Below the pieces are notes generated by a model, which worked only from the letters and a program-made list of their open reading frames with translations, had not been told where the DNA came from and did no database searches. Source: Cavenderia fasciculata (taxonomy: Eukaryota; Evosea; Eumycetozoa; Acytosteliales; Cavenderiaceae). Taken from it: a DNA stretch of 64,000 nucleotides. Below, piece by piece: positions 25,068 through 36,091 of this stretch; within the stretch, counting starts at the first letter, position 1; every line of letters begins with the position of its first letter. Where the stretch lies: assembly GCF_000203815.1 (NCBI RefSeq), contig NW_004457737.1, forward strand, positions 1,054,001 to 1,118,000, read 5' to 3'. A program made the position numbers and the translations under genes.

Positions 25068-26773
25068 TCAGCGAACAACAGTAACACGTCTTTGTCGAGT
25101 TGAGATTGAATCTTGCAACAAATGATGGTTTTCAAGACCATCTTTGTCCTCTTGATCTAATTCCTCCTCCTCCTCCTCATCCTGGCTATCTATGGGTACT
25201 TCTTCATCTAATATCTTTGAAGCTGGTGGAGGAGCAGTAGCTCCATTGCCATTCATCTTTACCAAATTTTGATTTTCCTTTGAAACTCCTGTTTCCTTTG
25301 TTGCTGTAGAGTTGTTGTTGTTGGGGACATTTGTTATTGTTGTTGTTTTTTCTTTTTCTGGTTCATCATCATTATAACTTGAAGTATTTTGTTCTTTGGA
25401 GCATTGGGAAAGGAACTCGTCGATGTTTTTAAGGATTAATTCGGGATCGTCACGATTGATGATGAACCATCCTTGGAGCTGAGCAGTGCTCACCTTTTGC
25501 GAGCCGATTGCCTTGATGATGGGTGCAACCATCCATGTGAGGTCGGCACCAAAGAAACGATTAAACATTTGCGTGACTTGGTAGGTGGTGGCGTAATCAA
25601 ACTTGACCTTGACGTCGATACGGCCTGGTCGGATCAAAGCGGGTGACAGACGTTCAATGTGGTTGGTGGTCATGATCAATATGCGACCGTCGGATGACGC
25701 CAAGCCGTCCAATGCATTGAGCAGGCCTGAAAAGGTCAGCACGTCATTCTTCATACCCTGACGCTTGACAAACGCCGCGTCAATGTCTTCGAGCACCAGT
25801 ACCGTGTCGGCTGGCGTCTTTTGCACGATCGAGTGGATGTTGCCGTCGTGGATACCCTTGCTCATGTTCATAATCGAGATGGAGTACCCAAATTTACCGG
25901 CGATCGATAGAATAAACGACGTCTTGCCCGTACCAGGTGGGCCGTAGAACAAGTAGCCGCGGCGGTATGGTACACCAGTATTGACATACCAATCCTTTCC
26001 GCTGACGAAATTACCCACATCACCCATAATATGATTTCTAACACTTGGGTCCAATATAACTGAATCTAACACTCTCTTTGGTTGAACCGTAATACATTCC
26101 CAATATAATCCATGTGGTTCTAATGTAAATATTTTTGTCTAATAACAATCAAATCAAATTAAATTAAATGTTAGTATTATTTATATTATTATTTGTTATT
26201 ATTTTTTTTTTTAATTATTTTACATACTTTATCTTTATTTAAAGTAACAGAATAATTCATTGCATCTTGAATTAAACTATGTAGAGTATTTTTGTTACCA
26301 AATACAATGGTGATATCGATGCAATCACGAGCGACACCTTCACGAGATGTTTTGGCCGATGCTTGACGAATGATGTGAACAATGTGTCCTTGGTAGAGAA
26401 TCCATTGGGTGCCAGTTGGCAAGAGGGTGAATGATGGACGTGACTTTTCGGCGGTTGATCTAGTCATGACAGACACGCTTCTTGTGCCAAAACCCGATTG
26501 GATGGACAACCATTCCAACAACCAAACAAACGATGGGTCGGGATTCGATATTTTAGCGGTATAATAGAATCTACTACCTAACCATACCAACAATGCAGAT
26601 ACACATTCTCTAACTAGATTCATTCCCCAAGACATCATTACTAATCCTATTCCCATATAAAGGATTGGTAGGAATCCTCCTCCTCCTCCTCCTTCTGATG
26701 CACCTGCTCCACCATTAAACGATGCCATCCCTATCAATCCCAAGGGTGATGTTATAAGCTTTTCAATATCCAT
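25068..26773 (-). CDS. bcs1l: BCS1-type mitochondrial AAA chaperone
   Basis: Two exons, 26773-26228 and 26138-25068, give 538 aa. A Gly-rich N-terminus leads into a transmembrane helix at about residues 33-52 (FLPILYMGIGLVMMSWGM), followed by the BCS1 N-terminal domain (SFTLLPTGTQWILYQGH). The AAA module has Walker A GPPGTGKT at 248-255, Walker B VLVLEDIDAAF at about 295-303, and the second-region arginines in ALIRPGRIDVKVKF. BCS1 is anchored in the inner mitochondrial membrane and moves the folded Rieske iron-sulfur protein across it during complex III assembly. About 100 extra C-terminal residues beyond the usual BCS1 end are low complexity and acidic (DSQDEEEEEELDQEDKDG). D. discoideum has two BCS1 paralogues; I cannot tell which this matches. 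It stands alone, divergent from the reductase gene. Confidence 0.92.
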
Positions 26774-27584
26774 TTCTCTCTCTTTCTAACAGAATTGATT
26801 TGATATATGAATGTATATATGTATATAAGTGTTTATAAATAAATAAATTTAGATAATTTGTACAACAAACAAAGTGATAAAGTAAATAGATAGATAATGA
26901 TAATGATAATGATAATAATAGATAGAACTAAATATACAAATGAAGTGTTGTTGTTGATGATGACTATGTACACATAAGTTATTATAGTTGATTAATACTA
27001 TGCAAACTTAAATTAATTTAATTAAAAATAGAAACTGATTGATGTTGTTCTGTCTTTGATCATCATCTGTCAATTCATTAATCTTGGTGACGGTGGTGAT
27101 GATGATGCTAATGTTGTTTTTTTAAACTCTTCTCAAAACAAACAGATACTTTAGTTTACTAGAAGAATGATGAGTATTGAATGAAACAGTCCTTTCCTTT
27201 CTTATCGTATCAACCACCCTCTTTCTCTTGAGGGGTTTGAAAATGATTGGGGGGTTCGAATTTGGAGAATCAATCAGCCGGCGATCATTATAATCGTTAT
27301 CGTTGTACAACATCGCAAGTATCAACCAAAAAAGGATAAAAGAGAATGATGTTAAATAAATAAGGAATAAAGAGTATAAAGAAATAATAATGAGTGTTAT
27401 AAAGTATGTCTTTCGATAATAATAATATTTATTATTTTTTAATCGGCGATTTTATAAAGTACACTTTAATGACAAACACGAACTGAGAACAATATTTGTT
27501 ATATGTTGTTGAATTAATAATAATATAAAAGAATAATAATAATCATATGTATCATTTGAATAATAGCAATCAATATTCGCAGTC
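26774..27584. other. Divergent promoter spacer
   Basis: An AT-rich spacer between two divergent genes, with GATAAT and GATGAT microsatellites. A minus-strand frame at 27122-27325 (KPLKRKRVVDTIRKERTVSF) has somewhat protein-like codons but no recognisable family, and I do not call it a gene. Confidence 0.5.
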
Positions 27585-29474
27585 ATGAGCCAACAAGAAC
27601 AACAACAACAAGGAATACAACAACAACCGATGTTGATACCAGAGGAATTAGAGTTTGAAGAAATACCTCCACCTCCCGAAGCTCCATTACCAGACGAGTG
27701 TTGTGGTACTGGTTGCGTTAGATGTGTCAACGATATCTATGAAGAACAGATGGAGGACTATGAAGATATAGTTAGAATCATCAAACATAGGAACAAGGTG
27801 AAACAACAAAAGAGAGATGCCTTGGGACTACTTCCTCAACAACAAGAGACAACTGCTGTAACCGCTGCTTCATCGTCATCATCAACTACTACAAACGACA
27901 GTACATCATTATCTTTACTTTCTCTTCAAGATGGTGGTAATGAACAAGATGACGAGGATGACGATGAGGATGACCATGAAGAGGATGACGAGGATGATGA
28001 AGAGTTTAAAATAATTATAAAGTATCATCAAAAACAACAAGAACAAGAACAAGAACAACAAGTTACAACACCAGCACCGTCATTGAATATGGGGATATTG
28101 AATGGATACAAACAATTAACATCGGATGACTCACCATACACAACCTATCATATGGAGATTGAAATGAATGATAGAACTACCTCATCATCATCATCATACC
28201 AACCAGGAGACTATGTTGCATTACTGTGTCCAATGGATGGGGAAGAGGTAGAAAAGATTATAAAACGTATTCAAGTTGATGGCGATCAACTCATTTCAAT
28301 TGAACCAAGAAAGAAAATGAATAAGAATGGAAAGGAAAAGTCGACCTTTGTCATACCAGACCATTTACCTAGTACATGTCAAGTTTCAACCATCAAGGAT
28401 ATATTTACTTGGAGATTGGATATTACATTTGTACCACCACAATTCTTTCTCAAACAAATGGCGGAATACTGTAATGTGAAAAGCGACAGAGACAAACTCA
28501 CCTACCTATCAACAAGCTCCGGTACATCAATATACAATGAAACCATTGTACAACACCGATTAACATTCACAACACTACTTGGTAAATTTAAGTCATTCAC
28601 TCCACCACTGGAATTCCTTTTACTTCATATTCCAGCTCACCAACTACGACAATATTCAATCTCTAGTTCACCACTTTCATCAAATAATCATATTCACATT
28701 ACTTTTACACTTGTAAAATTTAATAATAATCAAAATAATAATACTAATAATAATAATCAACCGACACCAACATCGACGACGACGACAAACAAAGATTATG
28801 GTAAATGTACATTTTGGATGCAAAAACAAATTAAACAATTTGAAAATATTAATAATAATAATAATGATGATAATGATGGAAAGATAATAATACCATATAG
28901 AATAGAACCAACAAAGCATTTTAGATTACCAAATGATCCATTAAAGACACCTTTAATATTGGTATCTACTGGAACTGGGTTAGCACCGTTTCGATCATTC
29001 CTTCATCACCGAAAATACCTCTACGATATCGAATTGGCAAAGAATCCAACCTTTGAAATTGGTAAATGTTACCTATTCTTTGGTTGTAGAAGAGAGGATT
29101 GGGATCTTCTCTATCACGAGGAATTATTACAATTTGAAAAGGAAAATATTATAAGTAATTTATTTATTCAATTTTCAAGAGATCAACAAGATACAACATC
29201 AACAACAACAGGCAACGACAACAAAAAATATATAACATCAACAGTTGAAAAACATGGAGATTCATTATACAATCTAGTAGATAAACATCAAGGTGTAATT
29301 TATGTTTGTGGTAATTCCAACAAGATTGGTAAATGTGCAACACAATCATTTTTAAATATTATCAAGAAATACAATAACACAACAACAACAACACTGATGA
29401 GTGACAAGAATGCAGAAGATATATTAAATAAATGGAAATCAAAAGGTCAATACTTGATGGATGTATGGGTATAA
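27585..29474 (+). CDS. CPR-like FAD/NADPH reductase with N-terminal OXLD1 motif
   Basis: A single-exon 629-aa protein. Residues 28-60 carry the oxidoreductase-like (OXLD1) signature: a Pro-rich lead, then PDECCGTGCVRCVNDIYEEQ. An acidic low-complexity linker follows. The rest is the FAD/NADPH half of the diflavin-reductase family (cytochrome P450 reductase, methionine synthase reductase, sulfite reductase). Visible motifs are the FAD motif LRQYSIS near 354, the nicotinamide-pocket STGTGLAPFRSFL near 458, FFGCRREDWDLLYHEEL, VIYVCGNSNKIGK and a CPR-like C-terminus YLMDVWV. No N-terminal FMN/flavodoxin domain is present, so it cannot pass electrons as a classical diflavin reductase does; it may use a separate flavodoxin-like partner or the Cys motif. 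Asn- and Thr-rich inserts interrupt the FAD domain. The fusion is seen directly; the substrate and location are unknown. Human OXLD1 is mitochondrial. Confidence 0.85.
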   Translation: MSQQEQQQQGIQQQPMLIPEELEFEEIPPPPEAPLPDECCGTGCVRCVNDIYEEQMEDYEDIVRIIKHRNKVKQQKRDALGLLPQQQETTAVTAASSSSSTTTNDSTSLSLLSLQDGGNEQDDEDDDEDDHEEDDEDDEEFKIIIKYHQKQQEQEQEQQVTTPAPSLNMGILNGYKQLTSDDSPYTTYHMEIEMNDRTTSSSSSYQPGDYVALLCPMDGEEVEKIIKRIQVDGDQLISIEPRKKMNKNGKEKSTFVIPDHLPSTCQVSTIKDIFTWRLDITFVPPQFFLKQMAEYCNVKSDRDKLTYLSTSSGTSIYNETIVQHRLTFTTLLGKFKSFTPPLEFLLLHIPAHQLRQYSISSSPLSSNNHIHITFTLVKFNNNQNNNTNNNNQPTPTSTTTTNKDYGKCTFWMQKQIKQFENINNNNNDDNDGKIIIPYRIEPTKHFRLPNDPLKTPLILVSTGTGLAPFRSFLHHRKYLYDIELAKNPTFEIGKCYLFFGCRREDWDLLYHEELLQFEKENIISNLFIQFSRDQQDTTSTTTGNDNKKYITSTVEKHGDSLYNLVDKHQGVIYVCGNSNKIGKCATQSFLNIIKKYNNTTTTTLMSDKNAEDILNKWKSKGQYLMDVWV

Positions 29475-30122
29475 ATAATAATAATAACACATTCAATGAC
29501 ATCATTAGAAACAAATCTAAAATCAACATCACTTTTTGACCAAAGTGATCTGTTTTGTGTCCCCTCTGCGTGCCTTCTTCTTTGAATTGATCAAATATCT
29601 CATACCCTCGATATAAATTAATTGGTTGCTCGTGCGATTTTTTTGTCACCTGACAATTTATTTGAAAACGTGACTTTTCATCTGCAAGGGCTCTGTTGCC
29701 AAACCCAAACGATGTTGTTGCATGGTGGGTGGGGGCGTTCATAGAAGCATCATCATCAATCATCAATCATACCTACAGATATATATATACACATACACAC
29801 ATTGACTTTATTTATACCACCACCTTCTCTTTGATCAAAAACAGAAACACTCACACCATTTTTATACATACACACACTGTTTAATTGGTTATAGTAGTAG
29901 GCAGACATACATTCACGTGTGATATGTGTGAATAAGGAAGGGTAAGGTTTGTTCACTATTTTATTTATTATAAATAAATCATCAATCAATCAATTCAACA
30001 TACTACATACAATCAATCAATCAAGTTCAAACAGACTCTTTCTTGTATTTGTTTTAATTAATTAGTAAATAGATAGAGATATAGATATAGATATAGATAG
30101 AGATATATATATATATTAAACA
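29475..30122. other. Intergenic spacer
   Basis: No gene is supported. It contains CACACA and ATAGAT microsatellites, the latter just upstream of the interaptin-like start. A minus-strand frame overlapping the 3' end of the reductase gene (29362-29766) shows no family resemblance. Confidence 0.5.
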
Positions 30123-33100
30123 ATGATGAAAACAGAAGTAGAACAACAACACCAACAACAAATCAATGATATAAATAAAAGTAGTAAAGAAACTAAAGGA
30201 ACGGATGGATGGGTTTTGGCTCAGAAAAAGGTATAAAGAATTGTTGGAAATCAATCATACAATTATATAGTTAACAAAAAAGTTAATAACAAATCATATG
30301 ATATATTTATATATTTATAGGTATTCACGAATTGGTGCAATATTTATTTAGGACTTCGAGAGTTGAGTATTAAAGATGTACAGTTGGATTTAGAGGATGG
30401 TATATTACTTGCCAATCTGTTAGAGGTATTGTCTGGCAGTAATAGTATTCTAAGTAAATGTACCAAACTCAAAAACAGGTTACATAAAGTAAACAATATA
30501 AATTTTAGTCTAAAGTTTATTGCAGAGGAGGGTATTAAAATGGTTGGATGTGGTGCAGAGGACATAGCAGACGGAAACCTTAAATTAATTATGGGCTTGA
30601 TTTGGACACTCATTAAAAGTTACCAAATACAATCTCTATCTTTAAGTCTACCACAACAACAACAAAGTCCACAAAAAATAAATAGTTTAAATGGTTGTAT
30701 GTATCATTATAAATAATAAATAATAATAATAATAATAATAATAATTCAAATTATAATAATAATTCTTTTTTTTCATTTACAATATTAGCCAGTCAGAATT
30801 TAAAACAATTTGTATCAGCAAATGAAGTATTACTTCAATGGACAAGAACTCAATTACAAGATTATAATAATATAGTAGTTAATGATTTTACAAAAAGGTA
30901 TATACATACATACATATACATATATAGATATATATATATATAATATTATTTATCTATTCTATTTTTAACTATGCACCAAGGAGTCAACCCAAAACCGTCC
31001 GTTTGACTTTTTGGCGCCTTGTTTTAAAATTGCGATTTTAATCTGCAGCAGGAAGAGAGGGTTTGACTTTGTTCGTTTTTTCATTCTTTATTACTAACAT
31101 TCATATATATTCTATTCATATTCTATACATATACTTACTTTACATTTATATATATATAGTTTTCAGAATGGTATTGTGTTTTGTAGTTTGATACATAAAT
31201 TAATACCAGAGGCAATCGATATCAATAGTTTAAATCCAGATCAGGCATTAGAGAATCTACAGTTGGCATTTGACACGGCAAAGCAGGCATTGGGTATTCC
31301 ATCTATTCTTGAAGCAAAGGATATCATCGAAGAACCAGACGAGCTCTGTATCATCACCTATCTGTCTCTCTTTCCAAAGGTATACCAAAAGTTTTTGGAC
31401 CCTACCGTCGAGAACAAGCGTTTCTCTGTCTCTCTCACTCCCACCAAGAGATTTAACAATAGATCTTCTCAAACATTAAATACAACTGATATTAATAATT
31501 CATTTAGAGAACAACAACAACAAGATAATCAACAAAAACAACAACAACCATTGGCATTGATTGTAGAAGAAAAACAACAACAAGAGGAACAAGAGAAGAA
31601 AAAGAAACAACAACAAGAAGAAGAAGAAGAGAAAAAGAAACAACAAGAAGAAGAGGAAAGAAAGAAAAAGGAACAACTTGAAAAACTTAAACAACAACAA
31701 GAAGAGGAAGAAGAGGAAAGAAAGAAACAACTTGAAAAACTTGAACAAGAACACTCTGACCAATTAAATACATTGAATCAAAGAATAGAGAGCTTGGAGA
31801 AATCATTGGACCAAAAGGAAAAAGAAAAAGAGGCAAAGATGACTGAACTGCAAGATCAAAGAGAGTTTACGGCCGAGTTTTTAAAAGAGATATTGGATCT
31901 CAAGAATACACTTTCCAACGGTGTCAATCTAGACTCTGAACAACTATCGCAGTTTGAAGCATCTCTCAAGGAGAATGACAAGTTGTTGAGTGATTTGGCG
32001 TCTGCTCAAGACAGACAACTCGTTAAGGATGGCACTATCAACTCGTTAAAATCAATCATCGAGGAAAAGGATAGACGTCTTCAAGAGCTTCAGACAAAGG
32101 CCGCATCGCTTGCTAGTGCCGACGAACAAGCCCAAATACTCCGACTGGAATTTGAAGAGCTCAAGAGCAAGTGTCAGTGTCAGACACTCGTCATTGTCTT
32201 GAGAGAACGTGTCCAGGAGCTAGAGAGACTGGAAAAAGAATCAGCTGACGCCAAACAAGAGCAGGATCAGGTGGTCGCCACTTTACGTCTGGAAAAGGAG
32301 AATATGATCAACGAGCATTCCGAGCAAGTCAACCAACTCAAACAACGACTGCAAGAAAGAAATTCAGAGCGTGAAGAAAGCAAACAAAAAGAATTGGAGG
32401 AATTACATGGCACTATCGATCAACTCAAGGGTACAATTTCGGATCTGCAACGAGAAGTGTCATCTGAAAAGGGGAAATGGGACACTCTCAACCAGAGTGG
32501 TAGGGAACAGAGGGAAGAGCTCGAGAAGGAAATCGAGCAATTAAAACAACAAACCAACAACATGTTGGCAGACAAACAAGAGGCATTAAAGGAAAAGGAA
32601 GGGTTAGAGACGAGACTGGCAGAAGCATTGGCTGCACAACAAGGCAATTGGAAAGAGATTATCCAGGAAAAGGAAAAGGCAAACGAGGCACTACAAGCCA
32701 AGATAGAGTCGATTCACCAACTAAAGACAACTGCCATCGACCAATTGCAAGAGGAGAGATTAAAATTATTGGCAGAGGTTGAACAAGTCAAACAATCAAC
32801 CACCCAACAATTGAATGATAAATTGGGTTCGATCGAGCAACTTTCACAAGAAAAGGGGTTGCTCTTGACCGAGCTTGAAGAGACCAAGAAATCATCCAAT
32901 CAACAGCTCCAAGAAAAGATCACCTCTTTTGAACAACTTCAACAAAAGACTGATCAATTGGTAGAGGAAAAGAGTAAACTAATCGTTGAAATGGATCAAG
33001 TTAGACAGACCTCTAGTCAAGAGTTGGTAGGCGTACAGAATCAATTGGATAGTCTGAGTAAAAAATACGACACACTCAACCAACAACATACATCGCTTCT

Positions 33101-34308
33101 CCAACAACAATCATCCAACACCAACGACACTATCAGTCTCATGTCACAACAACTCTCACAACTCACAACCCGCTACGACCAACTTGAATCGGAAAATGTC
33201 AATCTTGCACAAACCAACAAAGACTTGGAAAACAAAATAGAGCAATCGGCACTTGGTACAGGCAGTTTACAAAAAAAATTGGAGCACATATCCAAGCAAT
33301 TTGCAGGTTTGGATGATAGAAACCAACATCTTGCTCGAGAATCAGAGGACAAGACTGCACAAATTAGAGACATCTCGATTGAATTGCACAATATTACCAT
33401 CAAATATGATACTCTTCAAAGTAATTATCAACGTATGGTACAAGATCATTCAATGGAAAGAGAACAATTGAATCTCTCTACATCGGATCTTGAAAACAAG
33501 TATGGTGCATCACTTAAAGAGATTAATCTTGGCAAGTCATTGATTGGACAAGCCGATGAAAAGAATGAATCACTCTCCAACAACCTGAAACAATTGGAGG
33601 AAAAATACAACAATCTCACAACTCAATTTAATAATCTTCAACAAAAATTAAAAGATCAACAAGATAAACATATTTTGGAATTACAACAAGCTTCTAGAAA
33701 ATCAAAAGATGACAATTCAAATATATCAACAAAAGAACAACAAGAATTTGAGTCTCGTATTGATAATTTAAACAAACAATTAAAAGATAGAGAAGAAACT
33801 ATAGATAAACAACAGAAACTTTTACATAAACAACAACAAAATCAACAACAAAATCAACCACCTCTTTCAACAACAAAAGAATACGATATTTTAGAAAAAC
33901 GTATCATGGAAGAGGTAGCAAAGAATCCTCAAAGTTCACTTCAAAGAGTATATAGACTCGCAAATGAAAAATACTTTGTAAATTCTAAAATTGTAAATAT
34001 TACAGTTGATAAATCGAATCAATCTTTATTAGGTAAATATCAATCAAAATATATAACTACTGTTATTAAAATTATTAATATTTTATTTTATTACTGTTAT
34101 TTAATGTTTAGCAAATTCTGATGATATGGCAGTTCCAGTACCACTAAGTAAACTATTTTTAAAGGAACCAATGATAATGGTCAATCCAAATCAAATAGGA
34201 ACAACACCTTCATCATCATTCTCTTGGAAAATGTTATTGTTTGGTGGAATATTTTTAGCATTGTTTTATGGATATGCAAGACCTAATGCTTTGACTCGTC
34301 CAAATTAA
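30123..34308 (+). CDS. abpD: Interaptin-like actin-binding, tail-anchored coiled-coil protein
   Basis: Five exons, 30123-30230, 30321-30696, 30789-30897, 31160-34032 and 34112-34308, join in frame to 1220 aa. Two tandem calponin-homology domains form an alpha-actinin/spectrin-type actin-binding region: CH1 at about residues 28-150 (WVLAQKKVFTNWCNIYL, LEDGILLANLLEVLSG) and CH2 at about 165-265 (NGIVFCSLIHKLIPEAIDIN). A Gln/Glu-rich stretch leads into about 800 residues of heptad coiled coil. The last exon encodes a C-terminal membrane helix (SWKMLLFGGIFLALFYGYA, about 1194-1212) and a short Pro/Arg tail. This is the architecture of Dictyostelium interaptin (abpD), a nesprin-like linker of actin to nuclear envelope and ER membranes. 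It is shorter than the roughly 1700-aa D. discoideum protein. The tail lacks the PPPX ending of animal KASH peptides. An alternative donor at 30694 would drop one codon from exon 2. Confidence 0.9.
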
Positions 34309-34438
34309 ATTAATAATAATAAAACAAAAAGACATAAATATATAATTTATTTTTTAGATAATAAATAATAATCCCAACAAAAAAGATTAATATATTGTTT
34401 ATTATATTATAATTTTTGTGACCAATTTGTTTGTATTA

Positions 34439-34618
34439 TTAGAGTTGTTGAATATTAGATTTTGATTTAAATGGCCACATATTTCCAATTATATTGCCAA
34501 TATCCTTTGAAACTGGAGACGATGGTTTCTTTTGTGGTTGTGATGGGAATATATCCAAAGACATTGGAATGGTTTGGATAAATGGTTCCATTCTAATACT
34601 TTCTTGTTCTGGTCTCAT
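34439..34618 (-). CDS. Small unknown protein, 59 aa
   Basis: An ATG-initiated frame (MRPEQESIRMEPFIQTIPMS) of 59 codons ends in GNMWPFKSKSNIQQL. It has even, protein-like composition instead of the Ile/Asn/Lys bias of spacer ORFs, and its flanks are pure A/T spacer, so it looks genuinely coding. There is no signal peptide, helix anchor or motif I recognise. It is convergent with the interaptin-like gene, 130 bp away. It could be a short conserved dictyostelid protein or the last exon of a longer gene, but no convincing acceptor lies just upstream. Confidence 0.5.
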   Translation of the reverse strand: MRPEQESIRMEPFIQTIPMSLDIFPSQPQKKPSSPVSKDIGNIIGNMWPFKSKSNIQQL

Positions 34619-35454
34619 TTTTTTTATTATTCTATTCTATTCTTTCTAATATTCATTGAAATTAAAATAAAAATATTTTTTCAATCCTTTGTAAGCAAAA
34701 TTGTAAAGTATACTTTCTCGAGAGTATACTCGAAAACTATAATTTCTAAAAATAGAAATTACTCTTAATAGTTTTTTTTTTTTTACTCTTTTTATAAATT
34801 TTGGTATCATGAAAGTTTATCCATCTTTTTATCTAGATAAAAAAAAAATTGTTGGATCTATTGATTTTAATAGGTGTTTAAAGCTTTGTTGTGATAATAT
34901 TATATTATACGAACGAAATTGTTTGTTTACTTACTTGAACCATATTAAAGTTGTACTGAATATCATCATCGACGACCTTATTCACTGTGTAGTTGTGGTA
35001 GTGAGGTTAATATTCAGTACAATTCATATGAGCAGTACCTCCGAATTTGTTGAATGCGGTGAGAAGATGTTGGTTTTCGGAGCACGCCGCTCACGTGTGA
35101 TCATCGCATATATTCCATAGAGAGATTTGGAATTTGATTTATTTGTAAACCCATCTATAAACAATTGTAAGAAAATATATTAGAAGAGAAGAAGTCCAGG
35201 TACAACTAGTTGATTGGCGCTGCGATTGGGTGTCTTTAGATTTTACAGATTTTGATCATTCGATTAGTTTACTTATCAACAATAGATTTGTTCTTACTTC
35301 TGAAATGTTATGTATTATTCAATTAAATTCGAAGTCTCGCTCTTTGAACTGATCATAAGATAACAAAATTAAAAACAAAATTAAAAAATAATATTATTTT
35401 TTTAATATGAACTAGTTGGACTGTTGGGTATCATTAATCGTATGCATATCGAAC
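34619..35454. other. Intergenic spacer with inverted repeats and a doubtful ORF
   Basis: Palindromic AGTATACT occurs twice (34707-34714, 34723-34730), followed by a 7-bp hairpin AATTTCT/AGAAATT (34741-34760) and a T-run. A 103-codon frame at 34809-35120 begins MKVYPSFYLDKKKIVGS but turns into Val/Ile-rich sequence across a 13-bp inverted repeat. It matches nothing I know and may be decayed. The right end is the promoter of the FLASH-like gene. Confidence 0.4.
34951..35022. repeat. 13-bp perfect inverted repeat, 46-bp loop
   Basis: The arms TTGTACTGAATAT (34951-34963) and ATATTCAGTACAA (35010-35022) are exact reverse complements. The enclosed sequence is unrelated to the flanks. It could be a small element remnant or an RNA hairpin. 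Confidence 0.6.
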
Positions 35455-36016
35455 ATGAACAGAGATGATGACGACTTTGACTTGTACGCAGACTTAGATA
35501 AAGGGTCGATATCTACTCCATTAAAAGTAGATATTATTGAAGAAGAAGACTCAACACAAGTGGTTTCAAACAACAACAACAACAACAAGTATTCATCATG
35601 TGATACCAGTAGTAGTAGTCAAGAAGATGTAAAGAAACTTGAACAACTGATCACAGAATTAACAAGCAAGAATGAACAGTTGAATAATACGATATCCTCT
35701 CTGACTAAAGATGTATGCTTTCATTATCTATGCATGCAAACCTTTTTGAATTTAATCATAAACTAACAACAATTGCATTTAAATGTAGAAAGAGAATTTT
35801 AAAAAGGTTAATGAAATATTGATGAAGAATATATCTTGTCTATTTAAAACTGCAATGGTTGAAAGTCAAAGAAAAGATAAAGAAATTGAAACTCTAAGGT
35901 TAGTAATTCCCATATTTTAGACAACTGCCAATACTAATGTCTCTTTTTTATATAGAAATCAAAATGATCAATTAATCAAGACCAATCATAATCATAATAA
36001 TAACAATAAAAGATAG
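35455..36016 (+). CDS. Small FLASH (CASP8AP2) N-terminus-like protein
   Basis: Three exons, 35455-35712, 35789-35898 and 35956-36016, join in frame to 142 aa. The N-terminus is acidic and carries FDLYADLD (residues 8-15). A coiled-coil segment follows (KKLEQLITELTSKNEQLNNT), then KNISCLFKTAMVESQRKDKE (about 99-118) and a His/Asn tail. From memory of the family, metazoan FLASH has near its N-terminus a short LDIY/LDLY motif that recruits the histone pre-mRNA cleavage complex, and a coiled-coil ending in a KTAxVExxRKDxEI stretch that contacts U7 snRNP Lsm11. The same two elements in the same order make this a candidate minimal FLASH. The similarity is short, so another coiled-coil protein is possible. 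The upstream in-frame TAG at 35407 region supports the ATG at 35455. Convergent with the next gene, 75 bp apart. Confidence 0.6.
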
Positions 36017-36091
36017 ATAGATAGATGGATCTATCTATTATTTGTTTGTATATATATATATTAAAAAAGTATTTATTAAATTTATTTATTA

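Noticed and set aside
27237-27275. GGGGGTTCGAATT word resembling a tRNA B box
   Set aside because: The flanking bases cannot form a T-stem, and there is no A box or acceptor stem around it.
27122-27325. Minus-strand frame with KPLKRKRVVDTIRKERTVSF
   Set aside because: Composition is somewhat protein-like, but there is no family resemblance and it lies in a divergent promoter spacer; support is not sufficient.
29362-29766. 134-codon minus-strand frame overlapping the end of the reductase gene
   Set aside because: It overlaps a well-supported gene and ends in Leu-rich antisense sequence; no recognisable domain.
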